Below, piece after piece: positions 12,801 to 24,435 of a stretch of DNA of 64,000 bases. The first letter of the stretch is position 1. Every line of letters begins with the position of its first letter. The DNA comes from Edaphochlamys debaryana (taxonomy: Eukaryota > Chlorophyta > Chlorophyceae > Chlamydomonadales), in assembly GCA_016858145.1 (NCBI GenBank), contig JAEHOE010000009.1, positions 558,001 to 622,000 on the forward strand. The letters are read 5' to 3'. The notes below the pieces were generated by a model. It saw nothing but the letters and a program-made list of their open reading frames with translations, was not told the DNA's origin and searched no databases. The position numbers were made by a program, and so were the translations under genes.

Positions 12801-13051
12801 CGGCACAGTCCGCTGGGGCGCAGGGGCAGTCGCAGCGCTCAGCGGAGGCTCGCTCGGGCTCGGCGGGGGCAGCGGCGCAAGGGCCGGCGGCGGCCAAGCC
12901 GGCGGCGCCCTCGCGGCCCAATGCGGCGGCAGCAGGGGCGACGGCCGGGGGCGGGGGGGCGCGGGCGGGGGCGGTCGGGGCTCAGCCTGTGGAGGTGGTG
13001 GAGGTCCCGGTCTTGCCGGTGCGCGTCCTGGCTTGCAAGCCCGCGCGCTGA
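6443..13051 (+). CDS. GATA-like five-finger zinc-finger protein, paralogue B
   Basis: Seven exons: 6443-9052, 9337-9421, 9581-9900, 10085-10633, 10752-10790, 10956-11063 and 11204-13051 (TGA). They encode 1852 residues. The ATG at 6443 is the first in frame. Five C-x2-C...C-x2-C fingers start near residues 224, 435, 701, 807 and 858, with loops of 19, 19, 19, 17 and 20 residues. The third (CAAC, GT..T...KWY, then CNRCYARYKRHGTY) looks most like a GATA finger. Finger five is split by the first intron. Fingers are separated by Ala/Gly/Pro-rich and acidic disordered segments. The C-terminal module follows: ALVALEDRHGYRLLD, YERICGSDPVLR, ARFLADLLLRWLE, HAWREPMVLL, GRLALKLAAPG, VLWVVAPGIVRRE, ending near VEVPVLPVRVLA. 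It lies head to tail with paralogue A, which suggests tandem duplication. Likely a nuclear regulator; the function of the C-terminal module is unknown. Confidence 0.85.
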
Positions 13052-15656
13052 CCGAGGAGCACCTAGGCGACAGGGGCGTAGTAGGCAATGCAGTGCAAAG
13101 GTTGCAAGATGCATGCAAGATGAAAAGTACCGGTACTGGGGTTGGGGAGTAGGCAGGCTGTGTGGAGGTGTGCGGCGCCCTGAGGCCAAGGGGCCGAAGG
13201 CTGGGGTGTGGGTGTGGGCTGGAGTTGCGACCGGCAAGACGGCGGGCTCAAGTTAGGCAGGAGGGCGGGGCGTGGGGGCGCGGGAAGGGGGCAAGAACGG
13301 GCGTTGGGAGGGCTGCGTGGGGACTTGGTAAGCACGAGGCCTAGAAAGCAGCCCCCGTGGATGCCACGGGCTGCTTCCATCGGTCAACGCAGTGTTCGTG
13401 AGGCTCATAGGCTGTACTGAGATACTGACAGAGCGATGGAGGCGGGCGCGACTGTTCAGTGCACGCGAGGCGGTTTGTCATGTCCTCAAGGTCGGGCGTT
13501 GGGTACTCGGGGTATGCTGCAGCTGTGTGGCGCTAGGTACATCCGCCGCAGCCAATTCATAGCGCCTTGCAGTTTTGGGTCGAGCGTCCGCCGCCAGGCT
13601 TACGCGGCGGGGCGAAGGCGAGGGCGGTGTTGCGTAATAATTGGAGGTTGGGGTTTGGGAGCGGTTGGGGGTGCAGCAAGACAAGGAGCTGTGCGTGTAC
13701 GGGGCAGGTCGGGGCTGCCAGGAGGGCGGCACCAGGCAAACGCGCTGGTTGCATCTTGCATGTGTCAAATGGCCTCAAGGTGTGCGCTACTGGTGCGCTG
13801 GCACAGGATGCAGCAGGATACACAGGCTCACAGTCTGCTAGGTGCAAGCCCCGCTGGGTGACTGCAGAATGGCCGGGATCCTCACACGCCATCCAGCACT
13901 TCAGCACGACCTCTGGCATGACCCACCAGGACCACGCCCAAACACGACTGAAGGCAGCCACCCGCTTTCATTCCCGCTTTCGTGTCACGAAATTGACGGC
14001 ATGACGGGTCACAGATACCCCCGTCGCTGCTGTACCTCACACCGCATCGCGCACTGCCTGCGCTACCCACTCACCCACTGCACCCCCCCCAGCGGCCTGC
14101 ACCCACACGCAACAGTGCCGCCAGCTGCAGGAAGGCCCCGAAGCGCCCACAGCCCCACACCCAGTGCTCGTACATAGCATTGCAAAGCTTGTAAGCCCAT
14201 TGACACGGCACTCTGTGTGCCGGCTGTGCCATGTGCTGCATCAATACGGTACCCGCTCGGCGCCTTCGCGCGCCAGTGACCCCATCCAGTGCTACCGTCG
14301 CTTCCCTCTCGTGCCGTCTTGTGCAGCACACCGCTTGCAAGCAGCGTGCGGTCCAGGCCAGCGGCATGAGGTGGAGGATGCCATCTCAGCAGTCAATACT
14401 CCCGCCCATCGGCAACAAGGACGTGTGAATGGCACTGGGCGTCGCTGCAACCTGCAAGACTTGTAAGCCTGCCACCGCCGCCGACGCCGCCACGGGCTCC
14501 AGATGGCCCTGAATCCACCACACTGGACACTGCCTCCCAACAAGCTTAAAAATACCGCTATCCCCTCGACCCCTCGGCACAGCAACGCTCTGCGCCTTTA
14601 CCATTAGTACCCCATTAGTACCCTCATGCAGTGACCACATTACAGGTGACCCGCCCTATTATGCAACACTTTGTGCCTGTAAGGAAATGAAGGAAACACG
14701 AGTGGCAATAAAGCTCGCGTAGTTCGAGTGTTCAGCGCTAAACACGCCTATGCTCAGACGGGTCGGGATCGTCTCGTGGAGTCGACCAAGGACTCGACGT
14801 TGACCAAAATGTGCATCCATCTTGACTGTCGTACTACTCATGTGTACGAGTGTGGCAGGCATTCCGGCTGCAAGTAAGGGCGAGCCCTCCCCCAGGCAGT
14901 CACCTCCTGCTGCTAGTGCTATCCGGCCCTGCTGAGCTGCAAGTGAGGGTGAGACTGCCACGCTGAGCTGCAGAAGCAGAGCGCGGGCTAGCCAGGGCTA
15001 CCAGGGGGCTCAGGCTCAGGGCACCAGCTCATCATCCTTGATCTTTACACCAAGCTAACTGGCGCCCAATCCTGCGTTCACCGGCCGCCTGCACAGCTCC
15101 GTGCACTTCACCGCCTCCTAAGTGCGGTCAGCGGAGCCGATGGGCTGGCCGCTTTCCACTGCCCAAGCCTTCACACTATAGCGCGCAAACTAGGGTGCCC
15201 CCAATCAATTTGTCATCTAAGGCGGGGAGCCGTTAGCGTCAGTAAAGTCTAAGCGCGCATATCAGCCTGACCAATTAGCAGGCGGGTCTTCTAGTCGTGT
15301 GTAGCACCCGGCTAGCGTGCGAGTACCAGCACCCATGGGCGCTGGGGCGGGCCGCCGGTACACGTGCGTCTATGGCGCGCCACGCCCAGTCTAGGTCGGC
15401 AGTCCTCCCGTCCAACAAGCTGCCCGTTTCTAACCACCCTGCTACCCAGCAGCCGGCGCCCGGCGCTGAGTGCCCCCAGCTACATCACTAGAGCTATATC
15501 GAGATCACCGGATCACGTTCACATGTCCTCTCACGCAGCCCTCAACCCGACCCAAGCAGCCCTAGGCCCACGCTGCGTCATGCAACCCCACCCAACCCAA
15601 CGCCATATGCTGGCACATACATGACGTGCTCCGCATCAAGCGGCGCAGAGCGCCGC
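13052..15656. other. Intergenic between convergent genes (paralogue B and pherophorin)
   Basis: No supportable coding exon was seen. TGTAA motifs on the + strand at 14190-14194, 14462-14466 and 14679-14683 are possible poly(A) signals for paralogue B. TTACA at 15045-15049 (TGTAA on the minus strand) is a possible signal for the pherophorin gene, about 600 bases past its stop. These assignments are weak. The rest is unremarkable and less GC-rich than the genes. Confidence 0.45.
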
Positions 15657-17932
15657 TTACCGGCCGTACGTCCAGAACGGCAGCTTCATCGTCGTCACCG
15701 GGGCATCGCCCATGGTGCAGCACTGGCCGTTGTTGCCATTGAGAACGTAGTTGCAGACGGTGAACTGGCCGACCTGGTAGGCGCACACGTCAGTGCCGGA
15801 GAAGCGCTCAGAGAGGTTGACGGTCCAGATGCCAGTGCCAGGGCGGGAGCCGGGGACGGCGGCATCGATGTAGTCGCCGGCGGCGTCCTTCTTGACGCTG
15901 TAGGCGGCGGCAAGGCCGTTGAGGGTGACGCTGGCGACCTTCGCGGCAGCCTCGGCGGTGATGTACAGCTTGACGGACTGGAGCGACATGCGCGTGCAGT
16001 CGGGGGTGCCGATGGGGTTGGAGGGGGTCTGGGCCGTGACGTTGAAGGTGACGGCGGTGGTGCGGATGCCGGTGGGGCTGGTGGCGTTGACGTAGGCCAG
16101 GCGGAAGGGCGAGTCCGACAGGCGGGGGTTGCAGGTGCCCTTGATCTTCTCAGAGCAGAACGAGACCACGCCCTCGGGGCAGCAGCCGGCGGTCTTCTCG
16201 TCGGGAGTCAGAACCTCCATGGGGTTGCCGGGAGCCGTCTGCCAGCCGCGGATCCAGTAGTCGCACGAGGGCAGAGACGGCTCATACTGAGACTGGCGGC
16301 AGGGCATCTTCTCAGTGTCAGCCCAGTCCTTCTGCGCGAAGGCAATCTCAAAGGTGTAGGCCTTGCCCACGGGGATGTCGGTGGTGTGCAGCATCAGCGG
16401 CAGCGTGATGCTGAGGCCAGCCTCGGCGGTCTGCACGACGTCGGGGCGCATCTCCTTGCCGTCAGCGGTGTACACCCTCACGTACTTGACAAGGCCGGCA
16501 TAGGCGGGGTCAAGGGCCAGGGACACGCCATCCATAGCCTGGTTGCAGCAGTCGCCGGGGCGGTACTGAACGGGGATGCAGGTGGCCTTCTCGTTGACCG
16601 ACAGGTTGAAGATGTAAACGACGTCCTGGCCAATCGACTCGGACATGGAAAACTTAAAGCGCCACTTCGAGTGGTTGTCGATGAGGGGGCTCAGGCAATC
16701 GCAAGGAGAGACGGGCTTGTAGGGGGTGGGCGGCATGGGCGGGGGAGGGGGCGGGGGAGGCGGCGGCGGGGGAGGAGGGGGAGGCGGCGAGGGGCTCAGG
16801 GGAGGAGGCGGGGGCGGCGGGGGAGGGGGAGGAGGGGGAGGGGGCGGAGGAGGCATAGGCGGGGGAGGAGGAGGAGGAGGGGGGCGGCGGCGGGGGGGGG
16901 AGGAGGAGGGGGAGGCGAGGGCGGCGGCGGGGGAGGGGGCGGCGGCGGGGGAGGCGGCGGCGGCGGCGGGGGCAGCGGCGGCGGGGGAGGAGGGGGCGGG
17001 GGAGGAGGAGGGGGAGGCGGCGGGGGAGACGGCGGCGGCGGCGGGGGAGGGGAGTTGAAGAAGGGCTGCACCGGCGGCGGTGGCGGGTTCAGGCCCTCAA
17101 GGCAAGTCGCGCAGCACGAGTGCGAGCTGGACTCGAACTGGGTGTAGCGGCACGTCCCATCGCCACGCTGGCACAGGCCGGCGGGGGTGGTGCAAGTCGT
17201 CTCCGTGGCGTTCACGAAGATGCAAATCTCCTTCCCAACGGCGTCTCCGTTGGTGGCGCCGATACCACGAACGCTCAGCACGCCAGTGTCGTACTGGGTG
17301 AGGAAGGCAAAGGTCTTGGGGGCGCCGTCGTAAGTGACCTGGCGCACGGCCTTCGAGCACCGCTCCTGCACCTCAAAGTCGACCTTGTCGAGCCGGTCGC
17401 CAATGATTTTGCAGCACGGGTTATCATCCACGCAGCCGTTCTGTAGGAGCGAGGACAACGAGGGCAGGGGCTCAGACCGTCGCGAATTGCTAAACGCTAC
17501 GGGGCCGGTCGCGACGGCAGTCAACGCCGGTCATAGCACCCTCCCGACCCTGCTGAGCATGTCGGGAGTACCAGAGCCCAATTGAGCTAAGAAGGTTGCT
17601 TACCAGGATGAACTTGTAGCAAATCTTCATGGTCCGCGCGGTCCCATTGGACACGCCCGTCAGCCGCAGGCGGTATGGCGATGCCTTGCAACGATAGTCG
17701 TTGCACTGGCAGTAGGGGAAGACGCCGAGCTGAGCAGTCGGGTCGGAAGGAAAGCTGTAGTCCCCGTCGCTTTGAGCTGAGCCTGCGTTCAAAGGTTGCA
17801 AGCTCAGCTCAGACTCCTCGCCTGACACCCTTAGCTCCCGTGCAGTCCGTTGGATGCTTTCGCACCTGCTGTAAGCAGCGCCAGGCCCACTGCCAGTAGC
17901 AGTGCTCCTGCCGCTTGCCGGAAGCGGCCCAT
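15657..17932 (-). CDS. Pherophorin-family extracellular matrix glycoprotein (frame break in the Pro hinge)
   Basis: Exons on the minus strand: 17932-17866, 17782-17604 and 17440-15657 (TAA). The start at 17932 opens a classic signal peptide (MGRFRQAAGALLLAVGLALL). The N-terminal domain has the pherophorin signature FPYCQCN, then ICYKF, DDNPCC and further paired cysteines up to CCATC. A long poly-proline hinge follows (about 17055-16735, PPPSPPPP type, expected to be hydroxylated and glycosylated). A second Cys-rich domain starts CDCLSPL and ends FWTYGR. Family members are secreted and build the algal cell wall/ECM. The N-terminal and C-terminal domains are in different frames: between roughly 16900 and 16856 the sequence is one base short (or two long) for continuity, next to a G10 run at 16892-16901. 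I read this as a homopolymer or assembly error, although a real frameshift allele cannot be excluded. Confidence 0.85.
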
Positions 17933-19080
17933 CCTGCGCTCCTTGGCGAAGTCCGCAAAGCCTTTGACTGCTGCTGATACTACTTTTGAAGTCAGGAGGC
18001 TAGGCCTATGAAGAGGAAGGCGGGGCCGCGAGTCGTCGGCCTGTGCGCTTGAATGCGGTAGCACAGCTGTCCCGGTGCTGGTGCCTCTTCCCAGCTATGA
18101 GTGCTCTAATGTGTGGAGGCACTGCCTCTGGGCTGTGTTGTGTGGACCGGCGTGGCGGGGCGCGAGTATAAGCAAATCCGTGCGACAGAGCCGTAGCCCA
18201 TTGATGGGGACCCGTAGCCAAGGGACGTTGCACCCGCTACTTCCATCGCCCACCAGCCCACAACGCACTATTTCTTTGACTTATCTGTCAAATGGCGCCC
18301 CCCCTTGCCGAGTTTCCGAAAGGCACGTCGCCGACATGCGATGGCTCGGCCGTCGCTGACTGGCCACGCGCGCGCCCCAGTCGCGACGTTCTACCTTCCT
18401 CTGCAAGCTGCTTGTCTGCGCTTGCTTGCTTTTGCGCCTGCGACCGTGACACACTTGCGCTGTCACACGTACCCCTACCTCTGCCAGCACGTAGAGGCGG
18501 CCCCGTGCGCACGCGTCTGTGTGGCGCGTTGTGGCGGCTACGCGGCAAAACCCGGTGCAACGCGCGCACAGGCCTTCGAGCAAGCAGCAGGAAGGCTAGC
18601 TGGATCTTCTGACGGGAAGGCAGGGGCGCTCTGGGGGGCGAGGCTTCAGGGGCCTCGCGATGGGGGCCTCGTGGGGATAGGCCAAGGTAGGGGGGCCGTG
18701 CCTGCCGTGCGTGTCAAGCGCGTGTACTGACGAGGCTTCTAGCTGGGAGGGGAATTCCGGCAGGGCGCGGGCTGCCCTGCGAACATGTGCGGGGAAGTGG
18801 AAGCCAACAACCACTCTGCCCACCAGGGGTGACCCCTCGCCGGACATACACGCTGACAAGTTGCAGGTGTTACGTAATTTGCGGGGCCTGCGGGGCGGCT
18901 CCTACACTTGGCGCCCCTCGTGGTCACAGTAGCCTTCCTGTGGCGCTGACGGACAGGGTGGCAACCGCGCCGATGGATGTGAGCCCTGCGATACCTTGGC
19001 CTGGAACCCAGTACATGTTGGGGCAGGGCACCCTTGGAGGGAGGGGGCATTGCAGGTGCTGTGCGCGTGTGTCGGTGCAG

Positions 19081-19111
<31 letters not shown>

Positions 19112-19679
19112 CAAACGGACAAGGGCATCAGCCGTGAACTCCCATACGGGCCGTGGGCCAAAGGGACCTGTGTCCGTGAACGCCGCTAGTGTTTCGGGTC
19201 ATCCCGGAGGGGGTTCCTCCCCTGTCATTATGCCTGAGCAGCCCGAACCCGCTTCCGAAGCCAGCACGATTCGTGGATCGTAATAGGGTCCGGATGACAT
19301 AGAGGTCAAACCCGAGTGCTGCCCAGCCCAACGTTGAGGCCTGAGACAGGGACTCGCCGGGCGAAGGCGGGGTTGAGGAGAATGCACGGGGTTCCGCGAG
19401 CGCCGACGCAGAGGACGTGATAGCTCCTTGGGAACGGGCCACAGATGGAGAAGGGCAGGGTCTCTGCTGCAGGGGCGCGCACGGCGGACATTTGCTGCCT
19501 GTTGCTGCCGGTCGGCGAGCGGGCGGGAGGGGGGTTCGAGGCAAAGGAGCGGGTTCGTGCCTCGGCCCGCACGGATCGCAGACCGCAGGTATCGGCATCG
19601 AATGAGCGCAGGTTCCGCGTGAGGTCGCGGTCAATACTGCACGGTGCCAGACGCAGCCCATGCCCGTGAACAAGCGAAG
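17933..19679. other. Intergenic between divergent pherophorin and tafazzin genes
   Basis: This holds the 5' flanks of both genes. No supportable exon was seen, apart from the repeat at 19081-19157. A GTG-initiated extension of the tafazzin frame back to 19644 is possible in principle, but I prefer the ATG at 19680. Confidence 0.5.
19081..19157 (-). repeat. (TTG)10 tract plus conserved ~47-bp module, copy 1
   Basis: Ten TTG units (19081-19110) are followed by a module of about 47 bases ending in CCATACGGGCCGTG. Bases 51721-51775 carry the same arrangement (TTG units, then ACGGACA, AGCCGTGAAC and CCATACGGGCCGTG) at roughly 85% similarity. Read on the minus strand, both end in a CAA repeat, as the 3' tails of some non-LTR elements do. 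Assignment to a SINE or LINE end is inference. Confidence 0.55.
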
Positions 19680-22600
19680 ATGCTCACACAGGAGGAAGCT
19701 CGAGAAATGCTCAAGCCCGCGTTGGAACCACCATGGGGTTCGATAGGGCGGTCAATGACGCTAGGCCTCGTATCTTCATTTGCGCGAGCGCTGCTTCACG
19801 GTGCGAATACCACGCGAATCATCAATCAGGAGGCGCTCATACGGAGCGTCGAGCAGCAGCCGGAGCAGCACTCGGGCGTCCTCACAGTGGCAAACCATAC
19901 CAGGTAGGAGCTGTTGCGAAACGAGCGGCGCGGTCGTTTCGAGGCATTGCCGGTGCTGATTGCTGCCGGCGGTGTGCTTCGCCTTGCCCTCTGCCCCCCA
20001 CTGACAAGGTGTGCACCCCCCTTATCGTGCAGCATGTTCGACGATCCCGGGATTCTGAGCGTCCTCATGCCCTGGTGAGCGAACTCGGCTGGGTGTTGCA
20101 CGGGTCGCTGTGGGGATGTCCGTCGAGGTGTGGGCGTCACCACGAGGCGTCACCACCGCCCTGGGACCATTCGAGTCCTTGCTCGGGCCCTGGCATGGCT
20201 CCTGTCGGTGCGGGTCACACGCGGGCATCGTCGGGGGTGGAGGAGCAGAGCTCAGGCCTGAGTTACTGGCTGCCGTCTTACGCCTCTGCCGGCCCCTGCG
20301 TGACATCTCCAGGCACTGGCTGTGGCTGGAGCCGGTGGTCGACAAGGTGCGGTGGTCGCTGTGCGCCAAGGAGGTGTGCTTCAAGAACGAGCTGCTCAGG
20401 TGGGAAGGCGGGGGCGCTTCAGGTGGGGGCTCTTCAGGTGGGGGGGCAGGTTGTGGGGGCAGGCACCGGGGAAGGGCTGAAGAAAGCGAGGGCCAGGCGT
20501 GGGGTGCAGGGGCCAAGCGGCGCAACCCTGAGGAGCAGGCGTAGGGGCCAGGGGCCAGGGGCCAGGAGCCAGGCACCGCAAACAGGATCCGTGCTGCGGG
20601 GGACACGCGACTCGAGGATTGTGTGAAGGGCTGCTCGTGTGAGCCGCGAAGTCGGGGGCGCGGCGGATAGCCGGACGGGTCGACGTTGCCCGAAGCCCGA
20701 AGGGGGACGGCAGCCCAAGGGCTGGTTGTCCCAGGGTGCGCCAGCCCTGCAGTCACGTGTGCCCCGGGACGCGCCCACAAGCACATGGGACGCACATGGG
20801 ACTCCCACCTTCAAACTCCCGCCCCCACCACTGCTCCCAAACCTCACCACTCGCTCCCGCTGCCTGCCTGCCTCGCAGGCACTTCTTCCTGAACGGCAAC
20901 ACGCTGCCCGTGGAGCGAGGGAAGGGTGCGCCGGGGCTCCGTGGGGGCGAGGGGCGCGGGGGGCAGGGTGTGGGGTCGTGCGGGTCGCCTTCGGCGAGGG
21001 GTGTTGTGCGGCGCTCAGCTGCGGGGGGGTCCCTTGCGGTAGGGAAAGTTGGGGAAGCCTCGTCAGGAAGCCCGGCCCCTGCCGGTAACTTGCCTTGGGG
21101 AACCGAGCGTGGGTCGGGAGTCTTGGGACACCCGGCTGACGCCTCTCTGGGCTCTGCGGGGTCAGTCTGTTGCTGAGAGAGAGGGCTAATGTGCGGGGGG
21201 CAGTCTGCGGGGCTGTCTGTTGCTGAGAGAGGGGTGCAATCTGCGGGGGCAGTCTGTTGCTGAGGGAGGGCCAGTTCTTAGGTTGCCTCACTGTGTTATG
21301 GGGGCCACGCCGTCGCTCGCAGGGACCCGGGCGCCCCACCCGCCTCCCCTCCCTGCCTGCCGCCTCTCCGCCCCTCCCGGCCCTTCGCAGCAGGGGTGCA
21401 CCAGCCGATCGTGTCCGTGGCTGCGCTGGCGCTGGCGGCGGGGAAGTGGGTGCACGTCTTCCCAGGTAGGGCGTGCGTGAAGACAGCATGTGGGGTTGCG
21501 TGAGCGCCTGCGCTTGCGTGGCCTCTGGGGTAGGCGTGCGTGAGCGCAGCTCCACAGTAAGGAGGGTCGACACGTGGCAGGACCAAAGCCGCGGGTGCGC
21601 AACCTCCGGAGTGGGGGGTATCGTCACAGGCGTGTTGCTCTCGTTATGCCTGGGAGGGTCTGTCGGGGGCCGGGCATTTTGTGTGTGCGGGGGGGGGGGG
21701 GCGCAAGAGAAGAGTACGGAGGAAGCAGCCCTTGCGTCGTCTGCGGGGGCGGCCCGCTGAAGCTCAGGACCTTAAAACGGCGCACCCGGGCTGAGCAAAG
21801 CGCGGACGTCTTGCCCTCTGCCCCCTGTACCGTACAGAGGGGCGCATCAACTTCGACGGCAAGCTGGGGCCGCTGCGGTGGGGGGCAGGCAAGGTGAGCA
21901 AGAGGCACTCAAGACTGGGTTTGGGAAGGCACAGGAGGGCCTGGCGGACCTCGAGACAACCTCCCTGTCTGATCCCGGCAGGCGGCATGTTCCCCACGGC
22001 CAGCCGTCAGCAGTGTCCGCACCCTTCCTCCCTCGCTTGTGGGGCACGACGCAGGCGAATTTGTTGGGCTCAACACCCCCACGGACCCGCCTTCCTCCCC
22101 ATCTTACCGCCCTCGCCACCCCTCGCGCCCCTCGCTCCCCCTCCTTGCAGCTGGTCTGCGAGGCGCGCCGGCTGTCCGGCGGCAAGGACCCCATCGTGCT
22201 GCCCTTCTACCACAGGTGTGAGAGCGGGGCACGGGGGGGTTGAGGGAGGGTCGAAGGGTGTGAGGCGCTCCTGCTAGGAGCTTGTTGGGCCCTGCCCGAC
22301 CCTGCTCTCCCTGATATTGTGTTGCTGTTCTTCTCCCTACCCTTAGCTCTAAGCACTCCTCCCTAACATGGTTGTACTGCTGTTCTTCTCCCTACCCGTG
22401 GTACCACAGCGGCATGGGCCACGTGCTGCCGCTCAGCAGCCGCTTCTTCAAGGCGGGGCACGAGGTGGAGGTGCGGATAGGTGAGAGGGCCGGGCAGGGG
22501 GGAGGATAGGGGTTGGGGGTTTCCGTGGCTGGCCGGAAGCACGAAGCCCCGAGGAAGATGGCAAGGACTAGGCTGCGCTTTGCTGGCGCCGTCATGGGCG

Positions 22601-22995
22601 CATGTCGTTCTGTGCTCCGAGCGTCATGCGCTGGGTTCTGTCACTCCTCGCCTCCCCTTGCCTGCCACTCGCTACCACCCATCGCTAGGACCAGGCCCAC
22701 TGCCCCCGTCGCGCGGCGCGCTGCCTCCTGCCCACGTCAAAGCCCGCCCCATTTCGCTTGCACTGTCCTCAGCTGTGACCAAACCCCGCGCCGTTTCGTC
22801 CCTCCCGCAGGCGAGCCGGTGCCCATCTCGGACGTGACGTGCAAGTGCGACTCTGACGACGTGGCGGTGCAGCAGGAGGCCTGGAAGGCCATCACCGAGC
22901 GGATACGCGCCGAGCTGCAGCGCCTCGAGGCCCTGTCCCCGCCCAACCCCGACCAGACGGCCACAGCGCCCATGCGCAACCCGCCGCCCTCGTAG
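19680..22995 (+). CDS. TAZ1: Tafazzin (monolysocardiolipin/phospholipid acyltransferase)
   Basis: Nine exons: 19680-19903, 20034-20075, 20313-20399, 20879-20925, 21394-21465, 21838-21893, 22151-22215, 22410-22480 and 22811-22995 (TAG). The sum is exactly 283 codons (282 aa), a normal tafazzin size. The catalytic acyltransferase motif NHTSMFDD (H73-x4-D78) spans exons 1 and 2. RWSLCAKEVCF, RGKGVHQ, HVFPEGRINFDGKLG (FPEG at about 156-159), GKDPIVLPFYHSGM and RIGEPV follow in the family's order. Tafazzins exchange acyl chains on cardiolipin at mitochondrial membranes. At the start of exon 5 two adjacent CAG acceptors occur; I chose the one giving RGKGVHQ, which matches the family. Repeated TCAGGTGGG units after exon 3 supply extra donor-like sites. 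Confidence 0.9.
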
Positions 22996-24435
22996 GAGCG
23001 GGTGGGGAGGGCCTGGTGGGTGGGTGGGTGGGTGGGTGGGGAGGCGGGGGGCCGGGGAGGCGTGGGGGTCGGGGTTGGGGCTTGAGGGGCGTGGGGCGGG
23101 CCGGAAGGAGCTCGGATGCAGGATGGGGGTTGGGGGATGGGGTTGCGAACTCAACAGCCGTGCTCGGGACGGGGGCAAGTGGGGCGGGTGCAGGGGCAGG
23201 GGCAGGGGCAGGATGCATTGCGCATGCGCTGGGAGAGCGAACGACGGGTGTTTGGCGTTGGCGTGTGGGAGGTGCGGACCGGGGGGGATGGCCGCAGTGG
23301 CCATATAATAGCACTACAGACGCACTCTGTGCGCATAAGTCCTTGACACTTGAAGGACAGACACGTGCACGTACGGCAGCTGGCCGAGGTATAAGCCACG
23401 TGATGGTAGCACTGCGCATGCAGACGCAGTCGGCACACGAGGAGACAGGCGGATAAGGTGCGGAACGCGGATATGCGCGATTACATGCCACTCGGCAGGG
23501 CTGTGGGAAGAGGGTAGAATTTTTGGAAGGTCTTGAGCTGCTGGCCGTCCGGCTGGGCTGGCTAGAAGCACAGGCGGACGTTTTGCGTGTCAACCTTGGC
23601 GTCCTTGGGGGCGTCACTCGAAATGAAGCGGACGCAATGGGGGTGGCGGTGACGGGTGCGATGGTGACGCGGGCCAAAGTTTGGAGCCGTGCACGGAAGG
23701 GCCCGCAGGTGGATTGGGCCAGGCGGAGGTATAATCCGAAATGTTTGTCAGGCGCAACCTGCGCGGGCGGTGTGACATGGTAGGCGTGCTCATGGTAGCC
23801 AAGCGGCGGAGCCGCTGTGAAGGGCCACACCAAAGGCGGCACGTGCGGGCAGCTGGGATGAGTGGGATCCCGGTGTCAGGCCTCGGAACTTGGGCTGGAA
23901 ATTTTGCGACCAGTGCTGCCCGGCCTCGCGGGGTTTGGGGCTCAGCCCTTTTCCCTGTCCTGAGGAGGACAGGCACCCTTGTTGCGACCAGGAATCGAGG
24001 CAACACGAGTGTAACGAACCCAGAGACATCTCCGAACGCAAGCAGACGGGGTGGGTGAGAGCCCCTCCAGCGAGGGCGGGGGGCGAGGCGGGTATGATGC
24101 GTGCCGCCCCCGAGTCGGCGGGGAGCTCGCTCGCTGCGTACCCAACCCGGTTCAGCTGGTAGGCAGAAGTGATATGTTCAAGGATTGAGGCTTGCGACTG
24201 GCTGCTGGCGCCGTTTCGGGCCTCTCGCCTGCGCGGGCCGAGCTTCGAGCCGTCGGATACCAGGCTTTCCCTGACGCCCAGTGCTGCCATACTGCGGTGA
24301 ATCTACAAGTAGAACTATAGATATCTAACTGGCTACCCCGCTCAACCAGAGCCCAAAGCTTTTGCCGACCATGGGCATGCCCCCAAAGCAGAAGACGAGC
24401 GATTCCTAGGCGTGATTCACCCTAGCGCTGTAGAC
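22996..24435. other. Intergenic between tafazzin and the coiled-coil gene
   Basis: A (GGGT)n microsatellite lies at 23014-23041, just past the tafazzin stop. TGTAA at 24010-24014 is a possible poly(A) signal but far from the stop. No supportable exon was seen. Confidence 0.5.
24371..24409 (+). other. Possible 12-codon uORF before the coiled-coil gene
   Basis: An ATG in good context (ACCATGGG) opens a 12-codon frame that stops at 24407-24409, 26 bases before the main ATG at 24436. Either it is a true upstream ORF that could damp translation, or the stretch is part of a 5' intron ending at CCTAG (about 24409), in which case it is not translated. Confidence 0.35.

Noticed and set aside
13436..14004. 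Small ORFs downstream of paralogue B
   Set aside because: Short, compositionally random, with no splice or family support; better explained as 3' UTR.
15621..17147. Long + strand open frame (508 codons) with Gly-rich and Arg-rich runs
   Set aside because: It is antisense to the pherophorin gene, whose family motifs, signal peptide and introns are on the minus strand; the frame is open only because of high GC.
19644..19679. N-terminal extension of tafazzin from a GTG codon
   Set aside because: Nuclear genes of green algae start at ATG with rare exceptions; the ATG at 19680 gives a family-typical length.
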